Assembly (NCBI RefSeq): GCF_000003815.2
Contig: NC_049981.1
Coordinates: forward strand, 4,977,941 to 5,041,940
Origin: Branchiostoma floridae
Lineage: Eukaryota > Chordata > Leptocardii > Amphioxiformes > Branchiostomatidae
Direction: 5' to 3'
Length of the DNA: 64,000 nt
Position numbers and translations under genes: made by a program. Below, one piece after another: positions 33,060 through 45,134 of the stretch. Within the stretch, counting starts at the first letter, position 1. Every line of letters begins with the position of its first letter. The notes below the pieces were generated by a model that was not told the DNA's origin, ran no database searches, and saw only the letters and a list, made by a program, of their open reading frames with translations.

Positions 33060-34030
33060 CACAAAAGAAAAGAAACATTCATTTAAGAAGACATAACAGT
33101 AACATAATCAATATCTGCCTGTCAACATTTTGCCAATGAGAAACATAAAAAGGAGGCATTCAGAATAATAAATAAAAGTCCTGAACATGTGTAGAGATAG
33201 GATGGTTTCCTTGTCCTTCACTTCTATGCTTCAGAGAAGGTTGAATGCATGTGAAAACTGAAGATACTTGATATTTAGTTCGAGAAGTCACAGTACTTTG
33301 ATAAATGGTTGTACCTTCAAAGTTGTATAAAAGCGTTCATCGACTGATGAAGACTTTAAGACCACTGCAATCTACTGTGCACTTACAACCAATCAATTTA
33401 CTATCTAGAAGTTTTACGTTAAAGTAAAATTTCTTGATTAAGAATTACTTTCAGTAAAGCCCACAAGACGGACGAGGCAATACCAGCAGATCGATAGCCA
33501 TAGTCTCCTTAATGCACAGCTGTGAAAGAGTGAAGGAAGATAATTTGTGGGGTAGATCGGTTGGTATTAGAAACTGGACCATTGCAACGGTTTGTAATCA
33601 ACTGACCTTCTTGAGATGAAAGGGTGTGTATAGTGTTTGAATTTCCTATGACGTAGATTGGCAGTTTATGATAGATAGAGGAGAGTACAACGACGCCTAT
33701 CGTTAGACCTAAATCAGAGAGATGACCCGTGTGATCTTTAGCCTAAGTTGATTCTACGGAATTTCTCTTGTAGCGACGGTATCTGACTGGCATAATATCA
33801 AACGGTGAATCAAATCTACTTCTCGCTTACTGATTGCTCTTTGAAGGTACACCAGCCCATTCTAATGATAGAAAGTAGAATAATTTCATATATTCACTAA
33901 GGATAAAAGCTTTACTTGGCTATCGGTTTGCATTTATTTTCTGTACTTCTTCATAATTGAATTGTTTATAGAGGAGTCAATCCAATCCAATCCAATCGAC
34001 ATTTCTCTCTCGCCTGAAACATTTCTCTCT
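33060..34030. other. 5' UTR intron / upstream region of the receptor gene
   Basis: Non-coding. The acceptor at 33053 implies an upstream 5' UTR exon on the minus strand, which I could not place. Confidence 0.45.
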
Positions 34031-34065
34031 CTTCTCGATGTCTATCTTCCTCTATCTCTCCCATC

Positions 34066-34325
34066 TCTCATTTTCTTTGTCTCTGTCTCTCTCTGTCTCT
34101 CACTGTTTCTCTGTCTCTCTCTGTCTCTCTCTGTTTTTCTCTGTCTCTCTTTGTCTATCTCTGTCTCTCTCTGTCTCTCTCTGTCTCTCTGCCTCTCTCT
34201 GTCTCTCTCTGTCTCTCTCTGTCTCTCTCTGTCTCTCTCTCTCTCTGCCTCTCTCTGTCTCTATCTGTGTCTCTCTCTGTCTCTCTGTGTCTCTGTCTCT
34301 CTCTGTCTCTCTCTGTCTCTCTCAT
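34066..34325. repeat. (TCTCTCTG)n microsatellite
   Basis: About 250 bp of TCTCTCTG with scattered changes. All 60-120 codon frames here on both strands (S/L/C-rich, R/E/T-rich) are artefacts. Confidence 0.97.
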
Positions 34326-34329
34326 AGAA

Positions 34330-35570
34330 CGTTGAACTAGCTTCATTTACTTTTAATACCCCATCGGACATAATTTGCTAGCTAGGCGTAGTTTTCTGGA
34401 TAATGCCGGGCCTTGAGTACTTATCGAGATCAGATTGACTGTCAGATATTGGCATGGCGTACGCAATCAGAGCTCGGTAGGTGGAATTCATCAGGGGTCT
34501 GTAACGGAGGCTAAATGTACGATGTGTAGAGATTTGTGTCAATCTTGTCGCATTAATGGAGGTCACCTTTGTAGCTACACACCCAATGTATCTCTAATAA
34601 TCAATGTGTCATGTACATGGCATAGGTCTTCTGTCCTCTCAGAAACAGGAATTAGATATAAATACCATATTAACCCCCTCGGCCAGAGGTGCTTACGTAT
34701 GGAACAATTACTACCAGATGTTTCCATTTGTCAAGTCGTGACTTGAAACTGTCATCCTTATTCTACCGAGTTATCAACTAACTTTATATTCGACAATTTC
34801 GACAATTACGTACGGTCATGATCTGCGTTTCAGAGAAAGGTGAGAGTCTGAGTGAGTTTCCTGCTGTCTTTAATCATCAGGTATTGATCGTCCGAAACAG
34901 CTTAAACATCGACATTATGAGAACACGCGAGCTTCTCTTCTCACTAGTAAGATAAAGGAGTCTGGTTTCAACTGATAAGACATACAACCCCATGAAAGCG
35001 TGAGGTTCTAGGTATGATTTTGATATCATGCCAAAAGGCGTCTGTGTATAATTCACAAAACCAATGGGTTGTGCAGTATGTATTTGTTTAATCTGAAAGC
35101 CATTCAGCTTACAAATTACAAATGTTACACTTTGCGATTGCTGCTGTTTGAAGATTACTGTCATTCGTCATCAACAGTCACTGTGGTAGAGAAGAATTCT
35201 TTGGATAAATCGTATCCTCTTGTTGGCAGCAACACTTGAATACTAACCCAGTTTAGCCATCTTTATAGCCAATGCCACACGCATACCCAAGCGTACGGCA
35301 CCCCACTATCTCTATGTCCAAAATGGCACAGAAGCAAACAAGAGTCTGAAAACTCAAACCTGCTTGAAATATTTTGTTTTGTGATGGTGCGCATGGTGTG
35401 TTGTGGGGGTTGATATGGTTTGACGTTTGGCAAAATTATTCCATCATTGTTCTTAAGTTATATATCTACCTATGGTAATCAGTCAGATCCAAAACTACAC
35501 CTTTCTGATGTCCTCACCATTTCATCTTTATTTCTTATTGTTACACCTGCACCTGGCACATACATTGTAT
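34330..35570. other. No gene recognised
   Basis: Short open frames without motifs or splice context. Confidence 0.35.
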
Positions 35571-35624
35571 CTCAATGTGTATATAATGGTTCACACCATA
35601 CAGAGGTGACAGCGATGGTCACAG

Positions 35625-35993
35625 TTGCTCTTTTTTGCTCCTTAGAAGATTTTGACCAGAATGCCCCAGCAGTTCTAGAGCAAGCTGCTAGAGGGCCCAA
35701 ACATACAACACTTCTTCCTTACACCACAAGCTATGTGCCACCAAAAAATCAAGACCATAGCATATCCATGTCAAAAGATACAAAAATCCAAGTTCTGTTG
35801 CAGTACCAAGGTCACACACCAGGGGATCCAAAATTGACTTTGACCTTCGTCTTTCAAACACCTACCCAAATACCAAATATCATTACAATCCATCAACAGG
35901 TTCTAAAGTTATGCTGACCACAAATATGTGGAAACACAAACAGACACACACACAGACACACCAAAAACTATACCTCCATTTTTCATGGAGGTA
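35625..35993 (+). repeat. Interspersed repeat with terminal hairpin
   Basis: Same family as 20205-20530: GAAGATTTTGACCAGAATGC, AGTACCAAGGTCACACACC, a CACACAGACA tract and a terminal TACCTCC-ATTTTTCAT-GGAGGTA palindrome at 35971-35993. Confidence 0.75.
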
Positions 35994-36654
35994 AATATCA
36001 TCACAATCACACGTTCTGTTCTGGAGATATAGCACTGGAAACGACCCTTCCACACACTCCCATGCTACTGAAAACACAAAACAGGTGTTACAGCTGCTAG
36101 CTGTCCCCAAGGAGGTTGAGACAGAGGGAATGAGGCCAGATCACTCCATAACAGGAAAAGGGGTGTAAATATTTTTTTAAAAACGAAACACAAAACAACA
36201 GCAAACTTCTAATCTACTTAATAGCACAATAGGTCACACACTCTATCCCCATAGCAAAGGAAATCGCAATCCATCCAGAGGTTCTAAAGATATAGGTCCG
36301 GAATCACAAAGATCCCTACCAGAAACAGTACATGCTTTTTTCAAGCATGTAACAAAGGCGACAGAAACTGTATAAACATGAACCAATGGCTTGAAATACA
36401 CTAGAAACGCCATGAGACGTCCCTGCTGGCTCGGACCAGACATCTTTGAGATGCCGTCTTTTCAGCTTAGACGATCGGAATTCCGCCGGCGTAATTACAG
36501 GGTTACTAAACACTTGAACATTTCTTGTTGGAAATTACAATTCAACTTAGGCCCTAGCAAGATAATCATCAATTGTAGCTAAATGTTAACATCGTAAGTA
36601 AATTGGTTGTCTTTACTTTAGAAATACATTGTACAGTCGACTCCTGTCAGCTTT

Positions 36655-37090
36655 TTAAGTTATTAACTCCATGAAAAATGGAGTTACTGTTTTTGGTATG
36701 AATGATGTTTTAGAGTATATCTCGAGTTCCGCTGGACGGATTGAGTTGGTATTTAGCAGGTTGGTAGGTAGGTGGGGTGATTTGCACGGTGCATGTCGAT
36801 TTTGAGCACATGGTGATTGACCTTGGTACTGCAGTAGGAGTAAGTTTAAGTATCTTTGGTGCTGAATGCCGTGTGGGTAAGATGTTTTGTTGGCAAATAC
36901 CTGTTGACAAAAAGGTTAAGTGGTGTAAATTTGAGCCACCAAGCTGTTTGCTGGGGCCCTTCACGGTCGCTTACTTTTGTGATTTTCGTTTGTGTTTCCG
37001 GACAGAAATCTTAAGAACCTCTTGGTGCGGGGGTAGACGCTGTGAGCCTTTGCGCTTTAAAGTGCATTCGAAGTTTGTTGCAGTTTTGTG
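36655..37090 (-). repeat. Interspersed repeat, reverse copy
   Basis: Begins with the same hairpin type (CTCCATGAAAAATGGAG, 36668-36684) and carries TTGACCTTGGTACTGCAGTA and GGGGCCCTTC, elements of the 20205-20530 family in reverse. Confidence 0.5.
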
Positions 37091-37099
37091 GTTCGTTTA

Positions 37100-38095
37100 A
37101 AAAAAATACTTACACCCCTTTCTTTTATATGCAGTGACCTAGTCTTCCCTCTTTCAACCTCCTTGTTTTTGCCTTTTTTTGCTATTTTCATCATATACTT
37201 CTAGGTCAGTATGCCATGTATTATTTCAGGCAAACATCAGACTTGTGCCATAATAGCTTATGCAATTATGAAATGCTATCTATAATGGGGTGAATGGGAA
37301 ATGATCTGGGCTTCCAGATTTCTATACAACCTCCCGAATTATGCATTTGGCCGCGATACAAATAGCTGGTTTCTACAGCTGTATATGACTATAAATCTTA
37401 CTCAGATTCGACTACTTCATGAAAAACCAATATTGCTTGGACAATTTTTTTTTCTTGGCTGTTACGAGTTTGACAGCTAGTAATTCATCAAACAAAGTTT
37501 GGGCTCCTGTATACAAGCGTGTAGACAGTAATGGAGTTAGAACGGAATGGATACACCATGCCCTGGGCGTTGACACATATCACATTACACAGAGGTCTAC
37601 GGCCCCTTGGCGCAAGAAGCAATCGGCTTGCCCCTTACCATTATAAATAGTTCACCTTTATCTACAACGTTCAGACGTAAAACCAAATACATGTAAGTTG
37701 TACACCTCGCATTTGCTTATCCTATAATAATTTTTGTGTAAAATAACATACAAAAAGACTGTCAAGCAGTGCAATTCAGCCCTTTGGGCTGCAAGACCGC
37801 TTTTAATTTGTCATTCTTGTTGAATTGAATGAATAAACCAATCTACTACTACTACATGTACAATAATCCATACCTTACGGCGCCTTTTGAATAGAAAGTA
37901 AGGTGTTAAAAATGAAATGAAGCAGTTGACGAATGGATTTTACCTTTGCGACTGAGCTGGGTTTGATAGAATAATGTTTACGAGCTTTTGCAGGCTCAAG
38001 ATGGTCTTAGGGAAATTTAGCAATTGTGTGTTATGACAGAACATCGTCTGTAAGTGTCATGTTAACGGATTGAAGTCTTACCCAGTAATTTTAAG
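37100..38095. other. No gene recognised
   Basis: AT-rich spacer. An AATAAACC-containing tail near 37825 may be a repeat end. Confidence 0.35.
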
Positions 38096-38099
38096 TGTA

Positions 38100-38860
38100 A
38101 CATATGTCATACTCTCAGCTGACACGAATTTACTTGGATTCTTAAGCGCATACTTTTACGTATTTTTACGCAATATCTAAATTATAACAAATCGGAGAAA
38201 ATAACAAAACAGTGACGCAGTAGACGAACCCCGCAATGCCGCAAGCGTGCCTCAAGTCCAGTGAGAGTGCACCTTAACCAGGTCGTCTGCCACTGACTTA
38301 TGTTTTCATTCTTATCTCGTTCCATGTTAATTAAAGACATGAAGCTTGCGCTATATAATCACGCAATACGTTCAGCTCGTGTAAATTATCGCGTTCAATC
38401 TGGCAAAGACTACATTGAGGTGCATGGGCTACGGGACAGGGCTAAAGGTGCGCTCCCATCGCACTTGTGTCAAGCTTGCGTCACTGCGGGGTTCAAAAGA
38501 TACTCAACGAATTTCAGAGATAAAGAACGAATTTTCTTTTTGTGTATTTTGTCGTCTTCTAAGTCATACTTTTACGTATTACGCAATATCTAAATTATTA
38601 AAAATCGGAGAAAATAACAAAACAGTGACACAGTGAAGGAACCCCGCAATGCCGCAAGCGTGCCTCAAGTCCAGTGAGAGTGCACCTTAACCAGGTCGTC
38701 TGCCACTGACTTATGTTTTCATTCTTATCTCGTTCCATGTTATTCAAAGACCTGAAGCTTGCACTATATAATCACGCAGTACGTCCGGCCTATGTAAACT
38801 ATCGCGTTCAATCTGACAAAGAGTTGCAAGGGCCACGGGACAGGGTTAAGACACTGTGCC
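38100..38860. repeat. Direct duplication of a MITE-related unit
   Basis: 38155-38450 and 38570-38860 match in order: TTTTTACGCAATATCTAAAT, ACCCCGCAATGCCGCAAGCG, CCAGGTCGTCTGCCACTGAC and ATAATCACGCARTACGT. The segment between (about 38450-38560) matches the arm of the fold-back element at 17244-17677. Confidence 0.8.
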
Positions 38861-38869
38861 ATTCATTCT

Positions 38870-39615
38870 GAAACCCATTTTACGTCTTACCATTGCTAAT
38901 TTAACTCTTTTAACTTTAACGTTAGAAACTGTATGCTGTATACTGGCCTTTGCACTTATATGGTCATCCCGACCTCATACCCACTATGTTCACTGATTTT
39001 CTGTTTAATGTTCACGCATCATCGTATCCGCCGTCTCGAGGTCGATAATGTAAACCATTCTGCTACTCACTTTCACGCCATCAGGCCACACCGCATTAAT
39101 TTTATGGATGACATCCTCTGAAGACCTCAAAACTAATGCGCGCGGGCAAAAAAAAGAAAAATCCAGCAAAAATAAAAAGTGTTGCTAAACCACAGGACTA
39201 AACATCCAGACCATTCCTTCCCAGGATTGTTTTATGGTCACCTCCAGTAAAAGTGTCGGAGACAATCGTCGCCATTTGAGTAACATTTATATTGCCATTC
39301 TTGTTTTAAGAGGGAACAAGGGTGCAATGGCCCCATGCCCTGACCATGTGCCCCTCTGCCCTGGAGAGCAGGTCCTCTAGCTGGTAAGCATGAAATTCTG
39401 ATTTTTTTTAGAACAGGCGAAAATCAATGTTCGCGCGGATGCCATCCATAAAATTAAGTCAGTGTGGCCTTACCGTAGCCTCCAACTTGTGCTCGATAAT
39501 GTTAACTGTTTCTATTTTTGTTACTCGCCTACGCACCATGGCCAATGTCGTATCCACCAGAGTTTGCTCGGTAGTGTAAACTGTTTTTGCTCGGTAGTGT
39601 AAACTGTTTATGTCA
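38870..39615. other. No gene recognised
   Basis: Contains an inverted pair (CTACTCACTTTCACGCCATC…GGCCACACCGCATTAATTTTATGGATG near 39060-39115 against GGATGCCATCCATAAAATTAA near 39440) and a short direct repeat TCGGTAGTGTAAACTGTTT (39567, 39591). No coding signal. Confidence 0.4.
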
Positions 39616-39622
39616 TCTGTTA

Positions 39623-39809
39623 AGCCCCGTTTACAAATCAAGAATTTAGCTCGGCCGAGTTGTCAGCAAGGTCTAAATTACGAGGAGGCATGACCCTGAT
39701 GCCGACGAAGAAACTCCATTTGTTCGTAGGCATCAGGTTCATACCTCCTCGTAATTTAGAGCTCGCTGACACCTCGGCCGAGCTAAATTCTTGATTTGTA
39801 AACGGGGCT
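39623..39809. mobile_element. Palindromic MITE with TTA duplication
   Basis: Inverted ends AGCCCCGTTTACAAATCAAG extend inward through AATTTAGCTCGGCCGA. TTA flanks both ends (39620-39622, 39810-39812), the target duplication typical of PIF/Harbinger-type elements. Confidence 0.85.
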
Positions 39810-40399
39810 TTACTAGAGCTCGTACTAATCTCGTATCCACCTAATGTGTTCGTAAAGTAGCTGTTTGCATTTATGTTTTATGTCTTTCACGCCTATATAT
39901 CTAACGTTAGTATCCACTAACCTGTGTTTTAAGGCGTAAACTGTGTATATGTTCATTTGCTTGACCTGGCTATAACCTATTTCCATCAACCTGTGTTCGA
40001 TGATAAAATCTCTCTGTGTTATCTATCTACTGCAGCTGGCATTCGTGCCATTCTCGACCTAAGGTCGATTTTGTAATCTCTTTATATTCCCTGTCAATTG
40101 GCTTCGTGCCAATCTCACATTGTGAGACAAAGCAAAATTGCCCAGACTGTTATAACACAGTCACATAATCAGTACAACTTGTCCACAACTTTCAGGTATT
40201 GGAAAGCCAAGAATAGACTTGTGTTCAAATTATAACTATCAAATCAGCCCCTTCGGAGTTGTAACTGTAACGTTATGTATATTTTGCAACTTGAACATGT
40301 CTTCTTCAGAACTGAATTAGTTTTCAAGTTGATAGTGTCTAAGATATGGCTTATTACTATGGTGTCTACTTGGCAGTCTAGAAAACAAATGTAGACTGT

Positions 40400-41960
40400 C
40401 GGCTGCTGTGTTGTCATTGTTTTTACTTTTGGTTAGTTGAAGACTTATGATTTTACCTGTAAGCATTATTCAAACTCTTAGCTGTTGTCTCTATTTGAAA
40501 AGTGTCTTGAAGAGTAACTTCGTGTGCTTGGTAAACTGTCTGAGTCAGACCTCCATTGATGTGTACACCACGGTAGTAAAAGAGCAGACTGAGGCTTGAT
40601 AGTAAACGTTTGCTGATTTAATTGGGTGATTTTATAGTACGGACTTCCTCTTTAATAAACGACCAATCGTGATCGTGACGTTGCACACGTCTACCATATC
40701 TGCGTTTGTGATACTTGGTTCTCTTGGCAGTTCACAAAGAAGAAAAATATGATGATTTGACATGCCAGTATCGCACTCGCGGCAAAACGGCAAATGTGGA
40801 CTACATCAAGTTTGATACCTGTGATGTTCGCGTGCAAAGGTTGCTCCCTGTAGCAACATTTACACATCAAAATAGCGAGAAATCTCTTCTACAGTCTCAC
40901 CCAAATGGCACATGCACCGTGAGCTGTCATCATGCTGACAGTAGATAAGCTTCTTTGCCAGCAAACTACAAATCGCACGGTCCCATCACAACGATTTCAA
41001 GGGAATGTGAATCTTATTGGAGAAATCCACCTCAACTTATGTTCCTAAATCTACTCCAAAGGATAGTCCTCTTGTGTTTCATCTACTAGTAGTCAGCTGT
41101 TGATTGAGTCAGAAATTAGCCAGTGTTATCATTGCTTTTTACTTTTGGTTATAACGTCAGTTGAAACTGACTTATGTTGATCTGTGAACATTATTCAAAT
41201 CCTTTTCTGTTGTCTCTATATTTGCCAAGTGACTTGAAGAGTACCATCGTGTACTTGGTAAACTATCTTAGTCTCTTCTCCACTGGCCTGTACACCATGG
41301 CAGTAAGGAGCAGACTGAGGCTTGATAGTTTACGTTTGCTGATTTTACCGGGTGATTTTGTAGTACAGGCTTCCTCTTTAATAAACGCTCAACCGTGATC
41401 GTGACTTTTCGCACATCTACCCTATCTCTGTTTCTGTCCAGTCTGTGAATATACAGGAACTTGGTTCTCTTGGCAGTTCACAAAGAAGAGAAATATGATG
41501 ATTTGACATGCCAGTATCGCACTCGCGGCCAAACGGTAAGTGTGGATTACATTAAGTTTGATTTGAGGCCTGTGATGTTCACGTGCAGAGATTGCTCTCC
41601 ATAGCAACATTTACACATCAAAGTAGCGAGAAATCTCTTCTACAGTCTTACCCAAGTGGCATATAAACCGTGAGTTATCATCATGCTGACAACAGATAAG
41701 CATGTGCAAATCAAAATAGCGAGAAATCTCTTCTTTGGCCTTACCCAGATGGCACATGCACCGTGAGCTATCATCATGCTTACAACAGACACATGTAAGC
41801 GACTTTGCCAGCAAACTACAAGTCGCATGATCCCTTCACAGCGATTTCAAAGAATCTTATTGAAGAAAATCCACCTCAACGTATGTTCCTAAATGTTCTC
41901 CTGATGATAGACCTCTATCTTATGTTTCATCTACTGGTCATAAGCTGTTGATCGGGTCAG
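40400..41960 (+). repeat. Tandem duplication (~727-750 bp) with exon-like segments
   Basis: Landmarks repeat: GCAGACTGAGGCTTGATAGT at 40583 and 41310, and TTCTCTTGGCAGTTCACAAA at about 40719 and 41464. After that shared acceptor (TTCTCTTGGCAG) both copies keep an open frame with HKEEKYDDLTCQYRTRG; the second ends at ACG/GTAAGT. Part of the second unit (41580-41815) is internally duplicated again. Could be a duplicated small exon of an unrecognised gene or simply a repeat; no start or stop context was found. Confidence 0.6.
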
Positions 41961-42227
41961 AAATACCATTCGTATGATACAGTATAACAGAAACAGACAC
42001 GGCTTGACTGGCACACTGGTTTCTATAACTGTATGCATAGAGATAGTATGCAGACTCTGAATTGTATCATAGGCATTAAGTACATTAACGTTGACAGGGA
42101 AATAAAGTGCAGGGAACTGCTTTGAGTGTCATATCTGCTGGTTTTCGGTACGCCAAAAAATTAATTTTATGAGCACATGATCTAAAAAGCTCGGACTGTG
42201 CATTGATGGTCTCTACCAGACTACATA

Positions 42228-42721
42228 CGAGGGGCATTCAATAAGTAATGCCCCTGACCCATTTCCCATAGCAGGATATTAATGAAACTTGGCACAGTTA
42301 TTAGTCTTTCTCTTCATAGGAAACACCCAGAGTTTTGCATTTCTCCCATCATTTGATGTAGCTCTGGACACCGTTCTTGTAGGACATCCCAGGTTGGTCC
42401 TCCGACAGATGCCTCATCAATGGCAGAAGAGGGACGACCAGGTCTGGGAGCTGTTTCCACAGACTTCCGACCTTGTTTGAATTCAGGATGCCAGCGTTTT
42501 ACAAGGTCATATGATGGGGCATCATCACCATAAGTTTTTTTCATTTCATCAAAAGTCCCCTTTGGTGTGCGTCCTTTCAAATACAAAAACCGGATCACTG
42601 TGCGACACTCAACATGCTCCATTTCACACCTGGTCCATTTCACACCTGACTCAGTTCAAACACCAGTAAATCAGTAACCACTGGAAGTGGGTCAGGGGCA
42701 TTACTTATTGAATGCCCCTCG
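42228..42721 (-). mobile_element. Deleted mariner element (494 bp)
   Basis: Inverted ends CGAGGGGCATTCAATAAGTA flanked by TA duplications (42226-42227, 42722-42723). Contains only the N-terminal part of a mariner transposase, on the minus strand. Confidence 0.92.
42314..42643 (-). pseudogene. Mariner transposase, N-terminal domain only
   Basis: Matches the helix-turn-helix (HTH_48) DNA-binding region of mariner transposases from MEHVECRTVIRFLYLKG through SYDLVKRW and KSVETAPRPGRPSSAIDEA. The frame then runs into unrelated sequence and stops. The catalytic DDD region (about 250 residues) is deleted, so no transposition activity is possible. Codons are clean in the retained part, which suggests a fairly recent internally deleted copy. 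Confidence 0.88.
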
Positions 42722-43005
42722 TATATAGGTCGCTGAGAAAACCGTTTAAATGGAACAAATAGAGGAGTAAGCCGCTGTTCCCTAGCCGGCTGTACTTCTC
42801 TGGCCGGCTTACTCCTCTATTTGTTCCTTTTGTTCGGTTTTCCCAGCGACGTATGGAGTCTGGTAGAGACTAGTGGGTTGAGATAAAAACAAGAGGCAAA
42901 ACTAACTTGTTTGAGGTCTACTCAAGCATTTGTCGGCCGGTGCCAATAGTTCTTTGTCGTCTTTTCCTAGATGCAAGAAGAGAATATAAAGCAGAACACA
43001 CCTAC

Positions 43006-43199
43006 CAAAGTCTTGTTGTGCCGTGGCCTGTACGGACGCGCTGTGCGGAGAGCCTTGTGGCACGTTGTCACTCGTTGAAGAAGGCGTCGCTCTTGTGGAC
43101 CCTGCTTCCGAGGCCTCTCTGTCATGTAGCACCAGTTACCCTTACTCAGCTTGACAGCGCTCGAAAGTGGACGAAACCATTTCCAGAAAGAGGTGTGCA
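43006..43199 (-). CDS. Possible internal exon, unknown product
   Basis: GC-richer than its surroundings. An acceptor-like CTGTAAG (AG at 43200-43201) and a donor ACTTTG/GTAGGT (43005) enclose 64 open codons: SKGNWCYMTERPRKQGPQ, LLQRVTTCHKALRT. A second frame (STRATPSSTSDNVPQ) is also open, so the coding frame is uncertain. No flanking exons recognised. Confidence 0.25.
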
Positions 43200-43734
43200 C
43201 TTACAGTTACAGTTACAAATGAGGTCGGAATAAAGTAGAGGACAGAATATATTTTGTTGTTTTTGAACATTTGTTGTTATATCATAAGTTGTCAACTTGC
43301 ACAGTATTCATTTTAATACCTAAGGGCAAACGTAAAAAAAGCCCCCAGCTAATTTTTTCCCCAATCTCGTCTCACATCGCTGGAATGGAATGGCCGAAAG
43401 TACGGGTGGGCATTCACTGATGACGACATGTACGTGATAAGTATATGCTGAATCGGTTCACTTTTGATAGGTATGGCTATATGCGAAATGGGGAGCGAAG
43501 TCCGTGCGCGTGTCAAATGAAAGAAAAATGTTATTGTCTTGAAGAATACTTAAACAAGAAGTATATTTCAACAGATTTCTTATCATAAACGTTACATGCC
43601 AACTGACATTTGATATAGAATGTTACATGTAGGAGAAAGACTCTTACATTGATAGTTTCACACAAGAAAAGATCAGCTGATTGGTGGTATGACTAGAGTA
43701 AATGAAGATTCGCCAAAACCAGTAATATTCATGA

Positions 43735-43820
43735 CAAGCAACTAGATATGATTTTGGAAACGGTCAGACGTTTCAGATACCATCCGTTATCTTTCGTCAG
43801 TGTCTTTTTGGCGTATCTTT
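43735..43820. mobile_element. Penelope-like terminal-repeat remnant
   Basis: GTCAGACGTTTCAGATACCATCC followed by TTATCTTTCGTCAGTG resembles the terminal-repeat signature also seen at 20880-20925. Short; assignment tentative. Confidence 0.35.
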
Positions 43821-44224
43821 ATACCTGGATGTCTAACCTTCATCGACGTAAATGAAGTTATATTTTATTATTTTGTTGTGATCTCCACGGGCATAAAGGT
43901 AAAACATATTCAAGGTTTGGATTGTTTTGGAACTGATGCAGTACCGAGTTTCTATCAGTAGGGTATCACGTGACATATACGTTATTTGTAATGTTGGTCG
44001 CCATGTTGGTTGGTTAAACCGGGAATTTACCAGGTAAATTTAAATTCGCATGAAAGTATATGTACTTATAGTCACCTGCATGATTATGGCCCTGTACACA
44101 TCAATGGTATAGTTACTTGGTAGTTTAAAGCAATGGGGTCCAAAATTGACCTTGACCTTTGATCTTGACCTACCCACATACCAAATGTCAACACACTCCA
44201 TCCAGAGGTTCCAAAGTTATACTT

Positions 44225-44510
44225 ACTTTACTTTGGCCCTTCGCCCCGGTCGGAGCATAGGCCACCGATGATAGTCCTCCACTGCACCCGCCTCTGGGCC
44301 TTCTTCCTCAGGTCCTGCCAGCTGTTGCTGATACTCTTCATCTCCTCCTCCGTATCCCTTCTCCAACTGTTCTTGGGCCTTCCGTTTGCCCTGTGGGATC
44401 CATGTCAGAGCCTGGTGTGTGATGCTGGATGGTGGCTTCCTGACGGTGTCCTATCCAGGACCATTTTCTCTTGAGAATCTGACTGACCACTGGTTTTTGT
44501 CCTGCTCTAT
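44225..44510 (-). mobile_element. LINE C-terminal remnant
   Basis: Minus-strand frames give SWIGHTVRKPPSSITHQALT then WIPQGKRKAQ, and after frame changes DYHRWPMLRPG. This is the conserved tail of a common invertebrate endonuclease-reverse transcriptase LINE (WIGHTLRK…ITRQALTWNPQGKRKRG type). Degenerate. Confidence 0.7.
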
Positions 44511-44589
44511 CCCACAGCTCCAGGTTGCTGACTACAAAAATCCGAAAAACCCAAAATAACTCATTTTTAAAGTGATCTATAAAGAAAGT

Positions 44590-45130
44590 GTTGATTGGAC
44601 CCTGTGCTCATATGTCCAATGCACCTATGTACCAAATTTCAGGTCATTTGGTTTCTATACAAGGGCATAGGAGCAAAAAATATACATTTTTAGTCAAAAA
44701 TGGCCCAAACCCCTAAAATAACTAATTTTTTAAGCGATCTATGAAGAAAGTGTTGATGGTTTTCTGTGCTCATATGTTTAATGCACCTCTGTACCAAATT
44801 TCAGGTCATTAGCTTGTAATACCAGGGCACAGGAGCCCAAAATATACATATTTTGTCTAAAAATGACCAAAAACCCTAAATATCATAAATTCTAAGGCCT
44901 CTATCAAGAAAGTGAAAAAAATTGCCTGGGGGTATTTGCCAACTCTATGCCCATACCAAATTTCAGCTCATTTGGCCCCAAAATGAAAAAGTTGAATCCA
45001 ATAGAAGATTTGACAGGAGGAGAAGAAGAAGAGACAAAGGAAAAGCAATATATTGCAATCCCATACTGTAGTATGGATTGCAATATAATAATATTGCAAT
45101 CCCATACTATGTATGGATTGCAATATAATT
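44590..45130 (+). repeat. Tandem repeat with (GAA)n and terminal palindrome
   Basis: Two to three ~170-bp units (TACCAAATTTCAGGTCATT…AAAATATACAT) related to the 11380-11960 array. They end GAAGATTTGACAGGAGGAGA and then two copies of TTGCAATCCCATACT…GTATGGATTGCAATAT palindromes. Confidence 0.75.
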
Positions 45131-45134
45131 AGAC

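Larger units (their letters stand above)
42209..42870. mobile_element. Fold-back MITE interrupted by a mariner
   Basis: Ends are inverted GTCTCTACCAGACT. Inner arms (GTCGCTGRGAAAACCG, GGAACAAATAGAGGAGTAAG) converge on CTAGCCGGCTGTACTTCTC. All arm sequence except the left 19 bp lies to the right of 42722, because a mariner entered near the left end. Confidence 0.85.

Noticed and set aside
33962-34346. 60-121 codon open frames on both strands
   Set aside because: Pure TCTCTCTG microsatellite.
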